DNA of 64,000 nucleotides from Aselliscus stoliczkanus (lineage: Eukaryota > Chordata > Mammalia > Chiroptera > Hipposideridae): the NCBI GenBank assembly GCA_033961575.1, contig CM066738.1, forward strand, positions 101,767,478 through 101,831,477, read 5' to 3'. The notes under the pieces are model-generated. The model had not been told where the DNA came from, did not search any database, and worked only from the letters and a program-made list of their open reading frames with translations. Below are positions 1 to 10,158 of this stretch, piece by piece. How positions within the stretch are numbered: the stretch's first letter is position 1; every line of letters starts with the position of its first letter. A program made the position numbers and the translations under genes.

Positions 1-56
1 GAACTCACACACAAAAGACCACATACTGTATGAGCCTGTTTATCTGAAATATCCAT

Positions 57-146
57 GCTTTTTGCAAGATACTGTTCTGAGTGCTTTGTGTGTGATGACT
101 CCTTTCACTCAGTTCACAAACTCTTGTTTCAATGGTGCCATGAAAG
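57..146. repeat. 90-bp insert inside the L1, resembling two nearby sites
   Basis: L1 homology stops at about 56 and resumes at about 147. Positions 57-110 match 3291-3344 (45 of 54 identical by eye). Positions 111-146 match 2149-2185, including 13 identical bases (agttcacaaactc) and a 2-base gap. Together the two matches account for essentially the whole insert. Confidence 0.55.
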
Positions 147-228
147 GTAAATGCATAGATACAGAAAGCAGATGAGTGGTTACCAGGAGTTGGGAAGGTG
201 GGGATTGTTGGTGACTGCTAATGGATGT

Positions 229-710
229 AGGGTTTCTTTTTTTTTAAAGATTTTATTTGGGAATTGGGGGAGGGGAACAGCGTTGGGCAATCGGGGAAGG
301 GGAACAGACAAGTTGCTGTCCTTTTGTTCCTCAGTCTAGTTGCGGAGGACGTTGCTTCACTGGCCCATGTTGGTATCGTCATTGTGCTTTTCCCAGGTGA
401 GGCAGATAGGTGGCCAGCCTCTGGACAGCCTCTCACAGCGGCTCTTGGCAGCTCACATCTGCTGCCAGCCGCTCACGTTGGCTGCTGGCCACTGACTGTA
501 GCTTATGGCAGCCCACTGTAGCAGGGGCTGCAGCTATGCCGTCCCTGGAACTCACAGCAGCCCAGCTCCAGGTGGAACTGTTGTTCACCATCTTAGCTGT
601 AGAGTGTGCAGTGTCACTGGCCCTCACATGTGGGATCCGAACCGGGGCAGCTGGCATCCCAAGCCAGCTCTTAACCAATGCACCACTCAGCCAGCCCTAG
701 GGTTTCTTTT
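229..710 (-). mobile_element. Long tRNA-derived SINE (form L), about 458 bp, with target duplication
   Basis: The head at the right end matches form A. It is followed by about 350 bp of unrelated body containing the 'agctaagatggtgaacaac' segment and a 3' end ccccaattcccaaataaaat plus A tail. The 12-bp duplication agggtttctttt lies at 229-240 and 699-710. It sits in an L1 3' UTR. The body and tail style resemble Rhin-1/MEG-type SINEs of rhinolophoid bats, from memory only. Confidence 0.88.
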
Positions 711-1080
711 TGAGGTGATGAAAATGTTCTGGAGTTAAATAGGGGTGATGGGGCACACCATTGTGAATGTACTAAAAAGCTACTGAATCGTGGGTTTTAA
801 AATGATGTATGAAATATCTAGAGTAGGCAAATACATAGAGATAGACAGCTGATTGGCGATTGTCAGAAGCTGAGGGGGGGAGGAAGTGGGGAGCAATTGC
901 TTAATGAGTTTCCTTTTAGGGGAACAAAAATGTTCTGGAATTAGCTAGTGGTGATGTTGCATAAGATTGTGAATGTCTTGAATGCCACAGAATTTAACAG
1001 TTTAAGATGGTTAAAATGGTGAATTTTGTGTGAATAAAAGTAAACAAACAAAATGACAAAAGAAAAAAAAAATAGAACTG

Positions 1081-2251
1081 TCCTAAAAAATAAAGTCTAT
1101 TAAAAAATTTTTTTTAAATGGACAAGTTAAAAGTTTGAAATTTGAGCTGCAGCTTCAAAAAAAAATCTCTGATCTAATTTTTGTGCAAAATTTGTGTATA
1201 GATATCATTTATTCAGTTTATGCTTATTTGATGTATTAGTCCAGATTTTACAGCAAATAAAAAAGGGTATGGGCCCCACTGACCTGTATATAAAGAAGTT
1301 ATTAAATCTTCATTAATTAAACCCAGGAGATTCAGATATGCTGTCTACTTTGTAAAAATCCCCACTTGCTGAATATAGTCATTTTCTTGTGAATTTCATG
1401 AGAAAAAAAAAATTCAGAAGCTATGTAGTGGGAGGAAAATTGATGTTTGTTTTAGAAGAATTTCCCCAGGTATGTGAAAGGAAGCTGAAACTTGGCTACA
1501 CCATTCACAGATTCATAACTGGGAAGAATGGGGCTATTTCCTATGTTCGACTTACCAAGATGACCATGTTGCCTTGAAAATAATTTTAAAGTATTTGACT
1601 CCGTTTAACCTTTGATTAGTTAATAGAGAACACTGTTAAAATACAATATGGAAGAGATTTTCCTGCCTCACACTGGCTTTTGGTCATTCAGCTCTTTTCC
1701 TCGGATTCCTGGGCATCTCTCGGGAGATTTCAGTGCACATTCGAGCAAATGAGTGTCTTTTACACAAGTGGTGTCTATTCCATAATACTCATCTACACCT
1801 TAAAAAAATGGAATGCATATATTTACAGATTGTTACAAACCTGATTTTACAGGTTTGCCTCACTAAACAAAGGGAGGAAGAGCAGCATTTGCCTGAATAT
1901 TTGTTTAAATCTCAACATATTTGAATTGACTTCTGCCCCTGAATTGTCAAAGATGAATATCATTATGGTATGTCTGTGATGTTATATGACTTTTGGATAC
2001 CTTTTGTTCTCGGATTCAACGTTTGAGTTTTGAATAATTTAGTGTAAAATTATGACAGCAGTTTCTTCTCATATTCAGGTATTTTGTGCATAATGATTAT
2101 GTGATTTTGTTTGAGATTCAGGCTCTGTCTATAGGAAGTCAAAATAAGTTCACAAACTCCTTTGTTTCTATGGTGTCAGCAAACCAACTCTGACTTTTAT
2201 TTTAAATGATGGGCTTTTTTGTTGGCATTGTGTAACCCTAGCCTTCTCAAG
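1081..2251. other. No gene recognised
   Basis: AT-rich sequence with only short open frames without family signal. Positions 2149-2185 resemble part of the insert at 111-146. No repeat could be named. Confidence 0.5.
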
Positions 2252-2252
2252 G

Positions 2253-2258
<6 letters not shown>

Positions 2259-2326
<68 letters not shown>

Positions 2327-2414
2327 AAGGGAGAAGAAAGGGGAAGAAGGAAGGAAGGAAGGAAGGAAGGAAGGAAGGAAGGAAGGAAGGAAGGAAGGAA
2401 GGAAGGAAAGAAAA
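2259..2414 (+). repeat. (GA)n followed by (GGAA)n, 156-nt unbroken polypurine tract
   Basis: Every base from 2259 to 2414 is A or G: about 60 nt of GA dinucleotides, a short mixed bridge (agaagaaagggag), then about 17 GGAA units. The long frames read through it (KERERER and the Pro/Ser-rich antisense) are artefacts of the repeat. Confidence 0.97.
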
Positions 2415-3280
2415 TTTTATAGTCAGCTTTTAAAAACAATGTTAGAAAAACCTTTTTAAAAATGTGTATGATTCAAACATATTTTCCAGGGTTTTCATCC
2501 TTCCAAGTAAACACTATTCTGTCCTAAACTAAATATTGATTTTTGAAAATTTCATTATAAATGGCAAGATTGCATAGGTTACTAATACTTTTACTTTGAT
2601 CAGAGTACTTAATTTTAATGTTTGAAATATGAGCTAATAGCTAAAAACCTGTGAAATGAAAAAGTGACAAAATACCTAAAGCCGTTTTTCTTTAAAACAT
2701 AATGATCTAATTCAAGGATAACTTCAGTTCCTCATAAAGGTTTTAACAGACTCTGTGGTTTTATTTGCAAGTATGGGGAGAGGGGAAAGGATCAGAATTA
2801 TACTTTTTTAAAAAATAAATAAGATAAAAGAAAAATAAATAGAAGAATGCCTGAGATAAATATAATAAGGTGATGTAAATTAGTATATAAGAGATTGCAG
2901 TCCTTCAGAGCATAAGTCGGCTACTGTAAATGAGATTCTGAGGGTTTTCTTGAGGCTCTTCTCTTGATTTACAATTAAACTTCTTGTAACAGAATATAAT
3001 TCAGTTTATCACACTTTTATTAAAAAATATATGTAAGAAAACAGCATATTTTATAATTAAACAATCATTTTAAGAAATTTTTTATCATAATTTATATCAT
3101 AATTCTGTGGGCAATTCCTTAAATGTAGGAAATCATTTAGTCTTGGTAGAATGTACCAACTTCCTAATTATAGTTTAATTTTTCCCACTTATTATAGTTA
3201 TTGGTACTGTGCCGAGTCATGCAAATAACAACCTAAGTGAAAGACTTATAATTTAATATAATAACAGGAGTTAACTTTTA
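2415..3280. other. No gene recognised
   Basis: Very AT-rich sequence without a recognisable repeat or open frame of interest. Confidence 0.5.
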
Positions 3281-3965
3281 GTAAACCCTTGCTATGTGCA
3301 AGATACTGTTCTAAGTGCTTTCCATGTAATGACTCCTTTAACCCTTGTGTTACTTTGCTAGGGCTGCCATAATAAAGTAGTACTACCTGGGTGACTTAAA
3401 CAGTAGAAATACATTGTCTCACACTTCTGGAGCCTAGAAGTCCAAGATCAAGGTGTCAGCAGGGTTGGTTCCTTCTGAGGTTGTGAGGGAAAAGCTTTTC
3501 CATGCCTTACTCCTAGCTCCCGGGGGTTTGCTGGCCAGCTTTGGTGTTCCTTGGTTTATGGAAGCATCATCCCAACCTCTGCCTTCATCATCACATGATG
3601 TTCTCTCTCTGTGTGTTGTCTGTCTGCAGATTTCTTCTTTTATAAGACACCAATCATATTGTCTTAGGGTTCACTCTTTCTATTTCACTATGACCTCATC
3701 TGAACTAATTACATCTGCAATGACCCTATTTCCAAACAAGGTACATTCTGAGGTTTTGGGGGTTGGGATTTCAGCATATGAATTTTGGGGGGACACAGTT
3801 CAACACATAGCAATAGTCAACCCACTCTTATCCGACAGGTATTATTGTTATCTCCAATGATTATATGAGAAAACTAAAGCAGGGAGAGGTTCAGTTACTT
3901 GCCCAGTCTTACATAGAAAAAGGACCAGAGTTGGGATTTAAATGCGGACAGTTGAGTTCCAGAGT
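3281..3965 (-). mobile_element. MIR element, split by an MLT1 LTR
   Basis: The left part (3281-3345, tactgttctaagtgctttcc) and right part (3812-3965, gagaggttcagttacttgcc and ttgggatttaaatgcggac) follow the reverse complement of the MIR consensus and join across the MLT1 insertion. Confidence 0.8.
3347..3811 (-). mobile_element. MLT1-type MaLR solo LTR
   Basis: It starts at ctagggctgccataat, has the block tgacctcatctgaactaatt near 3690-3710, and ends ggacacagttcaacacatag. This is the familiar antisense MaLR LTR text. A 135-codon frame across it (3453-3860) is fortuitous. No internal retroviral sequence is present. Confidence 0.82.
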
Positions 3966-4869
3966 CTACGTAATTTTTTTCTAGTTTATTTTTCCCTTAA
4001 TGGGCTTCAGGATATATTTTATCACTATTTTATATTTTTGTATCAATATTCAAATGTAAGTTTGTTCTATCGAATGCCAATTTTTCCACTGGAGCACTGA
4101 ATTTTCCTACCTCAGTGGCTTTCAGAATCGACTCTTTTCCGCCAACTATCATAATCTCTTTTAATTTTATCCACAATTCATGGCAGGCTGACTTCACTTC
4201 TAATCTAGTCAATAATGTTGGACCTTTTGTTTAGATGCCTAATCTACTAACTTATCTATGAATATAATATTGATAATCAAATTAATACAAATGTATTCAA
4301 TGGATGAAGCTGTATTAAATCTATACTCGGATCATATCTTATTTGTACTGCTCTTCAGTTCTTTTCAAAATCGTTCAATTTTTTTGTATTCCAACCTAAA
4401 ATCTATCAGTAGAAGTACAAAGGAGAAGTAAGTAACAGAGTTGCTGTCTCAAATACCAGGGATGTACAGTGACTAATGATGAGTGACTACAGGAAAACAG
4501 GCTCCTCTTGCATCCTAGGGTATTGCCCCTGTCTGCGTGGTCCAAGCTGGTTCACGGCAACTTCCACATTCCATCCACAGGAAGGGGGGTGGGAAGGCAA
4601 CTCAGAAGTTGCACAGATCACTTTTGCTTACATCTCATTAGAAAATCTTTGTCATGTGGCCAGCTGCAAGGCAAGCTAGGGGAACTCTAAGCTGAAAGTT
4701 TTATTACTAAGAAAGAAGAGAAAATGGATATTGAGAGATGAAGAGCAGTCTGTCACAAATGGGCAGAAATAGACAGTGGCAATAGAATGTGACAGGAAAG
4801 GAGTACTCTTTACATTGACTAGTAGGAAATCAAAAAAGATTCAATCTGTTATTTATAGTAAAGAACAAA
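3966..4869. other. No gene recognised
   Basis: Non-repetitive to my eye. Short open frames only. Confidence 0.45.
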
Positions 4870-5332
4870 AAATAGTAAAAGTTTCAAGTACACATGAAAA
4901 TAGAAGAAAGGGTCAATAAATCTATGTAGCCATCACCCATCTTCAATTATTCATTCTAACATGAGCTCATCTTTACCCCCCCCAAGCAAGTACTGCCATC
5001 TATATCCTCACTAACTGTTTTGGAGCAAATCTCAGGCATCATATAATTTTATTTACAAATATAGGTATATATTTTCAAAAGATAGGGACATTAAAAAATA
5101 AAGTCATGATACCATTTTAAGTAATACCAGTGTCACATTTTAAAAAGTTAATAATACTTTAACATCATCACATATCTAGTCAGTGTTCAAATTTCCCTGA
5201 TTGTCTCATGAGAGTTTTTCTCCTTTACTTTTTTCTTGCTTATTTGTTTGAATTAGGGTCTTGATTAGGTTTGCAATTTGCTGGATATACCTTAATTGTT
5301 TTCTAATCTATAAGATTGATAATACTTCCATT

Positions 5333-5404
<72 letters not shown>

Positions 5405-5780
5405 AACTGAGCTGTCCTGCCACCTATTGGCAGCTCAACGGCATCTCAGCTTGGGCTCGGCATCGAACTGCTGTTGCTCAGAGCTCAGCTCGCACTCTTG
5501 AGCCAGCTCTTAACCAACTGAGCCACTCGGTCCACCCTACTTCCATTTCTTTTCTTCCAATTTCTTTGTTGTTAATGTTACTTGATGTAGAATTTCTTAT
5601 ATTCTGGGTTTTTCTGATAATATTCCCCACACTGATTCTCAACATACAATAGTTCTCTCTCCCTTGTGTTTTCTTAAATTAGTGGTACATGACATCTAGT
5701 TGTATCTCATTGTGAAGTTAGCAGTCATTGATGATGGTTAACTAGATCATTAATCATTAGCTATTTCAAAATATGACATT
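4870..5780 (-). mobile_element. Old L1 (L1ME-type) 3' region, split by a SINE
   Basis: The blocks gtgttcaaatttccctgatt, caaatctcaggcatcatata and gtagccatcacccatcttc are antisense to the classical L1ME 3' UTR. The element resumes after the SINE at about 5552. Confidence 0.7.
5323..5551 (-). mobile_element. SINE form B with (TTTC)n tail and target duplication
   Basis: The head (gtggctcagttggttaag on the minus strand) leads into the B body: gagctgagctctgagcaac and ggcaggacagctcagtt. The tail is a 74-nt (TTTC)n tract at 5331-5404. The duplication tacttccatttcttt is at 5323-5337 and again from 5538 (last base differs by repeat drift). Confidence 0.88.
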
Positions 5781-6126
5781 CTAATTCTATAATTCTTTCT
5801 TCATTTATAAGCTGGAGTACTTTTATAAAGAAGTACTTATATGTATAAGTACTTATGTTATATGCTATTTGTATTATAAGCACTGACATAGAAAGAAGTA
5901 TCTTATATCAATCTTCAAGTTCACAGACTTGTATTTTCTATAGTTGAAGATTTCATTTCAAAAATGAGATGAATTGGTTTGAAATATATTCCGATGGAGG
6001 GGCTGGTCTCTGGTATAAAATTTAGATTTGTGACTGTTTCAGATTCTTCACTTAAGAGTTTTCAGCTTTAAATATCTTTGTATTTTTGGAGAAAGAAAAG
6101 GGACCATTTAATGTAGCAGTATTTAT

Positions 6127-6265
6127 GATGCCCTGAATCAATTTGACTTTGGGGAAGAGGCAGATGTCACATGGTGCCAGATCCAGTGAATAAGGTGGAT
6201 GAGGACACATGTAACTTTTTTATTTGATAGAAATTGCTTTACCAGAATCAATGTGTGACATGGAG
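6127..6265 (-). mobile_element. Mariner-family transposon fragment, inverted
   Basis: Read on the minus strand it matches the region encoding the end of a mariner transposase (caccttattcactggatctg; cttccccaaagtcaaattg). It is the reverse complement of about 6485-6626. It ends abruptly at 6127 and abuts the terminal repeat of the next copy. Too decayed to encode anything. Confidence 0.75.
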
Positions 6266-6270
6266 CCTTT

Positions 6271-6823
6271 CACCTTGTGATCAACAAATACAGTAAATGC
6301 TGCTGCTGCTGCGTGCCTTCCAACGGAAAGGCAGGGATCTTTAATTTGGGAAGCGGTGAATCGAACCTTAGTAACAGTGTGTGACAAGTTTCAGCTTGTT
6401 TGGTGCAGTCAGTCGGGTGTGAGCTATGGTTGAGAGAAGGTCTGTTTTTAAAGTGGGCCATAAATCATCCTCCCTCCTGACAATACTTTGTGTCACAAAT
6501 AGCTTCTAGTATGGCAGTTTCTGTCAGATAAAAACATTACGGTGTGTCCTCATCCACCTTATTCACCGGATCTGGCACCATGTGACTTCCAGCTCTTCCC
6601 CAAGGTTAAAATGATTCAGAACATCGAGGCAGCCATGAGAGAGCAACTAAAGACACTCATGAAAGAGGACTTCCAGAGTTGCTTCAGAAAGTGGCAAGAA
6701 TGATGGGATAAGTGTGTTGGAAGCAAAGGGGGTATTTTGAGGGGTATTAATGGCAATATATCTTTTATTGTAATACATTTTAAAAAATTCAAACATTCAT
6801 CATATTTTTTGATCACACCTCGT
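6271..6823 (+). mobile_element. Internally deleted mariner-type transposon
   Basis: The left terminal repeat (ttgtgatcaacaaatacag, about 6275-6293) matches the inverted right end (gatcacacctcgta, 6811-6824). Between them lies only the C-terminal part of a transposase: weak SPDLAPCDF-like and DFQSCFRKWQEW-like coding (6545-6710) with stops and frameshifts. About 550 bp against about 1.3 kb for a full mariner, so non-autonomous. Confidence 0.75.
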
Positions 6824-6835
6824 ATACATATTCTT

Positions 6836-7664
6836 TTTACTAGCATTTATCTTTTGAGAAAAATTTTCAATTAAAAATAAAAAGAAACTTTGATTTAATC
6901 TCCCTACCTCAAACAACCTTTTAACTTTGAGATTTAATGACAATTTTCTCAGAGTGCAAGTGCTGAGAATGAAAAGTGTCTATAGAGCGTTTAGAAATTT
7001 TATCTTAAAGAAATAAACAGTAATTTGTGCTACTGAATTTATAAGTTTTTTTAGTTTCTCCTTCCCGGTGAATAGATATCTTTAGAAATTTGTTTGTTGT
7101 TTACAAAGGCAAAATAGCCGTGCATTTTTAACTTCATTATTGGACACAAAGACATCTGATTGCCAGAACCCTTCTTCTGCCAAGAAAGGGTTGCAATGAC
7201 ACAGCAGGCTAAGGTGAAGTTGGAATTCTCTGATTTGTGATGTAAAGATCCTACCAACAGTGATTATAGTTCAGCTGAAAAAGACAAACAGAAAAGATCC
7301 TAATGAACCTCAATATATTCTACTAACAATAACATTTTTTTTCAAACCTCTTTTAGTTGGAGCTGTAAGGATGAATAATAAAAAGATGTGTTTTATTCCT
7401 TGTTCAGAAGGGGCTGTTTGTAATTAATCAAATGTAATAGAAGAAAAACAGAAAGCATTTTGGCATAAGGCAGTAGTTTGCCCATGACTCATAAGAAAAC
7501 TGAAAACTGAAGCTAGACTAAAAAAAAGATACTTTTTACCTTGACTTTTTTTTTTTTTACTTTGACTTGGGAAGATACGTATTTATTAAATGTTATCTTG
7601 AAATATTTACCTGTATAATAGTATAAATAGCACACATATGCTTTGGTAAAAAACAACAACAACA

Positions 7665-7668
<4 letters not shown>
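6836..7668. other. No gene recognised
   Basis: AT-rich sequence, no recognisable repeat or coding signal. Confidence 0.45.

Positions 7669-7706
<38 letters not shown>
7669..7706. repeat. (TG)n microsatellite
   Basis: About 19 TG units, directly readable. Confidence 0.97.
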
Positions 7707-7709
<3 letters not shown>

Positions 7710-8075
7710 GAACCTTGAGCTTCTTAGAAAAACAGTCCAGAGATATCATTATCTATCACTGGGTTTTCTAGAGGAGAAGGACTGCTATGAATGGGGAATG
7801 GTCACTTCTATGTATTTCTCCATATTGAAAAAAATTAATAAGAGTTTTAAAAAACTTTACTAAGTACAACTGACGTCTTATGGTGGCAATTTCATCTCTT
7901 TTGAAATCCTGCCTTTTAAAAAAATGTTGCAGCTCCTGCTGCCATTCTTTCCCAGTTTCATAAATTACTCAAGGTTCAAAAATTGCCCATGAGCCACCTG
8001 TTGGGATTAGGAAATAATGAAAATCTATAGCTAGTGCTATTTTTACTTTGAGTCCACAACCCCACCTGTGTCAGG

Positions 8076-8114
<39 letters not shown>

Positions 8115-8500
8115 TTCTGTCTCTCTTTCTCTCCCCATGCAGTTTTGGGTAATCAAGCATTCGATCATCAAGTACCTAATATCAAGTATTTAGCAGAGCC
8201 ATGGGGTTGTCATGGATGAAACATGTGGTCCAAAGTCCAGGCCCATGTCCTTCTCTAGCTCTTTGTTTTTCTTCTTAATTTGCCTTTTCTTCTTTCTGCC
8301 GAATACAAATAGTCCTAGCAGTAGAAGAAGGACCTGCTGTCTGGGAGGTTTCACTGTAGAGATAGCCAACTTGTGGGATTGGCCAGCATCTTGATGACAA
8401 GGCCTGATAGAAGAGTAAAGGCTGGCTTTAATGAGCCTTCATATTATTCTCCAGACCATCACTTCATCAGGTTACTAAATAGATGCCAACAGGTGTTTGG
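7707..8500. other. No gene recognised; contains a (CT)n tract at 8078-8135
   Basis: A pyrimidine-rich CT microsatellite lies at 8078-8135. The rest is unassigned sequence before the retrocopy. Confidence 0.6.
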
Positions 8501-8534
8501 TCAAACATGGAGATTATTATTATTATTTTTTTGA

Positions 8535-8547
8535 TCAAATGCCTATT

Positions 8548-8588
<41 letters not shown>

Positions 8589-8699
8589 GAGGGCAGTGTC
8601 ACTGACCCTCACATGTGGGATCCGAACCAGGGCCGCTGGCATCCCAAGACAGCTCTTAACCACCGCGCCACTCGGCCGGCCCTTCAAGTGCCTATTTTA
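8535..8699 (-). mobile_element. Short tRNA-derived SINE (form A) with 16-bp target duplication
   Basis: On the minus strand the tRNA-like head (ggccggccgagtggcgc) has an A-box-like GTGGTTAAGAG and a B-box-like GGTTCGGATCC. It runs about 95 bp to the end module cagtgacactgccctc and then an (AAAT)n tail. The flanks tcaaatgcctatttta (8535-8550) and tcaagtgcctatttta (8684-8699) form a target duplication with one mismatch. It lies inside the TMEM192 retrocopy 3' UTR, so it is younger than the retrocopy. Confidence 0.9.
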
Positions 8700-9073
8700 A
8701 ATACATTGTCATATCAGATTCCCTCTATAAATAGTTAAATTATTACAGGGTTCTTATGTCATGTGGAAGAAGTGTTGGCCAATGAGAGATGTTTAAACTG
8801 CCTTGGTCCTCAGAAAAACTAGGCAGTTAAATAATTTCAAAATGTGTACAACAGACATTCTCCTTGAGTCATAAAGGCTCCACAATACATCTTTCCCAGG
8901 ACTCACAAGCCCGACATATTAAACAGCCACACAGGTGAGAACCAAATTCAGGTTTCCAACAAAAATTGTGAAATGTTACTTGGCAAAAGCTGCAGTTCCC
9001 TCTGTCAGCCTGTCAGGTAGTCGATCAGTCTTAAATCCCTCTGGACCCCTCTGCAGTTGATGTCTTGGCCCTG

Positions 9074-9888
9074 TCACATTCTACTAGGCTGAGAGCCTGG
9101 CTCTGAGGCAGTGAAAGCCAACAACCGCTTACTCAACAGTGCATTGTGTCACTTCACGTACGCTATTATGTCTCCTTGCTTTTCGACAATTTCTTCTAGG
9201 CTGGAAATTGTCCTGAATCCAGTCTCTGAAGCAATATTGATGGGGAAAGTATAGACCTTTTCTTCTTCAAGTCTATCAGGCTGTGGTTTGGCTGTATTAC
9301 ATTTTCGAATTTTCACGGCGTGGATGAGCAGACATGTCAGAGAGCAGATCAGTTCCAGGGCCAGGATGGCCAGGATGAGGTCAAGATACAACCTGCTGGG
9401 CTCCGGGAAGGAATGCTGCCTGCACAGAACAAGGAGCAGTGCTGTGCTGCCAGTGGAGTGTATCATTAGTGCAAGCCTTTTAAGATGCCTTGTCAATTGG
9501 TAGATCGTGTGATAGCCTCGGTTTCGTACTTTGCTTTGGTGATACTGCATGTAGCATTTAAGGAGGAAATGCAGAATCCACAAAATCACTTTTCCAAGGA
9601 TTATGACCGTCTGAACTTTCAGCGGGTTGGTGTAGTTTCCTGGGCACTTGTCCTCATTTGGATTAGGGTAAGAACAAAGCACAGCTGTTAAAAATGCTAA
9701 AATAACAAACACAACATGTATGAACAAGAGAAGATTTGCTATGATGACCATAGGAAGAGGGTGGAATCTTGGTTTAAACTGAGCATGGAATGAATGATGT
9801 GGGAGGTGCTGGGGTCCAGCAGGGGGTCATCTTCAATACTCTGGGCCAGATCCAAGGAACCATCCTCCATCCAGCCCCCCACCGCTAT
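9074..9888 (-). pseudogene. TMEM192: Processed retrocopy of TMEM192, coding-region equivalent
   Basis: TMEM192 is a four-pass lysosomal/late-endosomal membrane protein. Read on the minus strand, the translation follows the remembered human protein from residue 1 to 271 with no intron. The span is 815 nt, which is 272 codons less one base, so a single 1-bp deletion explains the length. Visible: the acidic dileucine segment EDDPLLD (lysosomal sorting in the parent); four hydrophobic helices starting near VIIANLL, VQTVIIL, LALMIHS and LYLDLIL; and the conserved [20 protein letters not shown] tail. Lesions: start ATG is ATA (9886-9888); one base is lost in codon 26 (about 9811-9813); Arg247 CGA is TGA (9149-9151). 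The C-terminal Cys266, used for dimerisation in the parent, reads Ser. The longest intact stretch is 200 codons (residues 47-246), opened by a Thr47-to-Met change. No promoter is visible. Almost certainly not a functional gene. Confidence 0.93.
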
Positions 9889-10158
9889 TTCCCGACGCTG
9901 GAGGCCGAAGCCCTGGCCAGCCCTGCCTCTCTCCACCTGTTCCCATGCGCCGAGAACCCAGGAAAACTGCCACCTCCAAGGACCTGTCTGCCCCTACTCC
10001 AAACACACCGTCTCCTCCATGGAGATGATTTTTGACACGGCATCTGCCAGGTACAAAAACTGGCTACTAGATGAAGTGAGACCTAAAGCCCCAAGTTGAC
10101 AAGTTATTTGGGAAGACCAACAAACATATGGGAACTTGATAAGAGAAACCTAATTTAC

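Larger units (their letters stand above)
1..1080 (+). mobile_element. L1 3' UTR fragments, tandemly repeated
   Basis: The text from 14 to 56 and from 147 onward follows the familiar L1M 3' UTR (accacatactgtatga; catagatacagaaagcag; tggttaccaggagttggg). A second copy of the same unit starts near 806 (gaaatatctagagtaggcaa) and ends in an A-rich tail near 1080. Two insertions interrupt the first unit: a 90-bp insert (57-146) and the long SINE. Confidence 0.75.
8506..10026 (-). mobile_element. Whole TMEM192 retrocopy insertion including UTRs (boundaries tentative)
   Basis: A GC-rich stretch upstream of the coding equivalent (9889 to about 10017) fits a 5' UTR. About 550 bp downstream, to an A-rich tail at about 8515-8531 (minus strand), fits the 3' UTR. 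The nonamer catggagat occurs just outside both ends (8506-8514 and 10018-10026) and is a candidate target-site duplication left by L1-driven retroposition. The 5' edge also coincides with a drop in GC. The nonamer is short and the tail is degraded into AAT units, so the ends are tentative. A SINE interrupts the 3' UTR at 8551-8683. Confidence 0.6.

Noticed and set aside
3453..3860. 135-codon open frame
   Set aside because: It lies almost wholly in an antisense MLT1 LTR and the flanking MIR; no protein family features.
9739..9936. Separate 65-codon minus-strand gene upstream of the TMEM192 frame
   Set aside because: It contains the TMEM192 N-terminus (MEDGSLD…EDDPLLD) and simply runs out of frame after the 1-bp deletion.
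10019..10099. Short plus-strand frame starting atggagatgatttttgac
   Set aside because: It starts at the candidate target duplication of the retrocopy; 27 codons with no recognisable motif.
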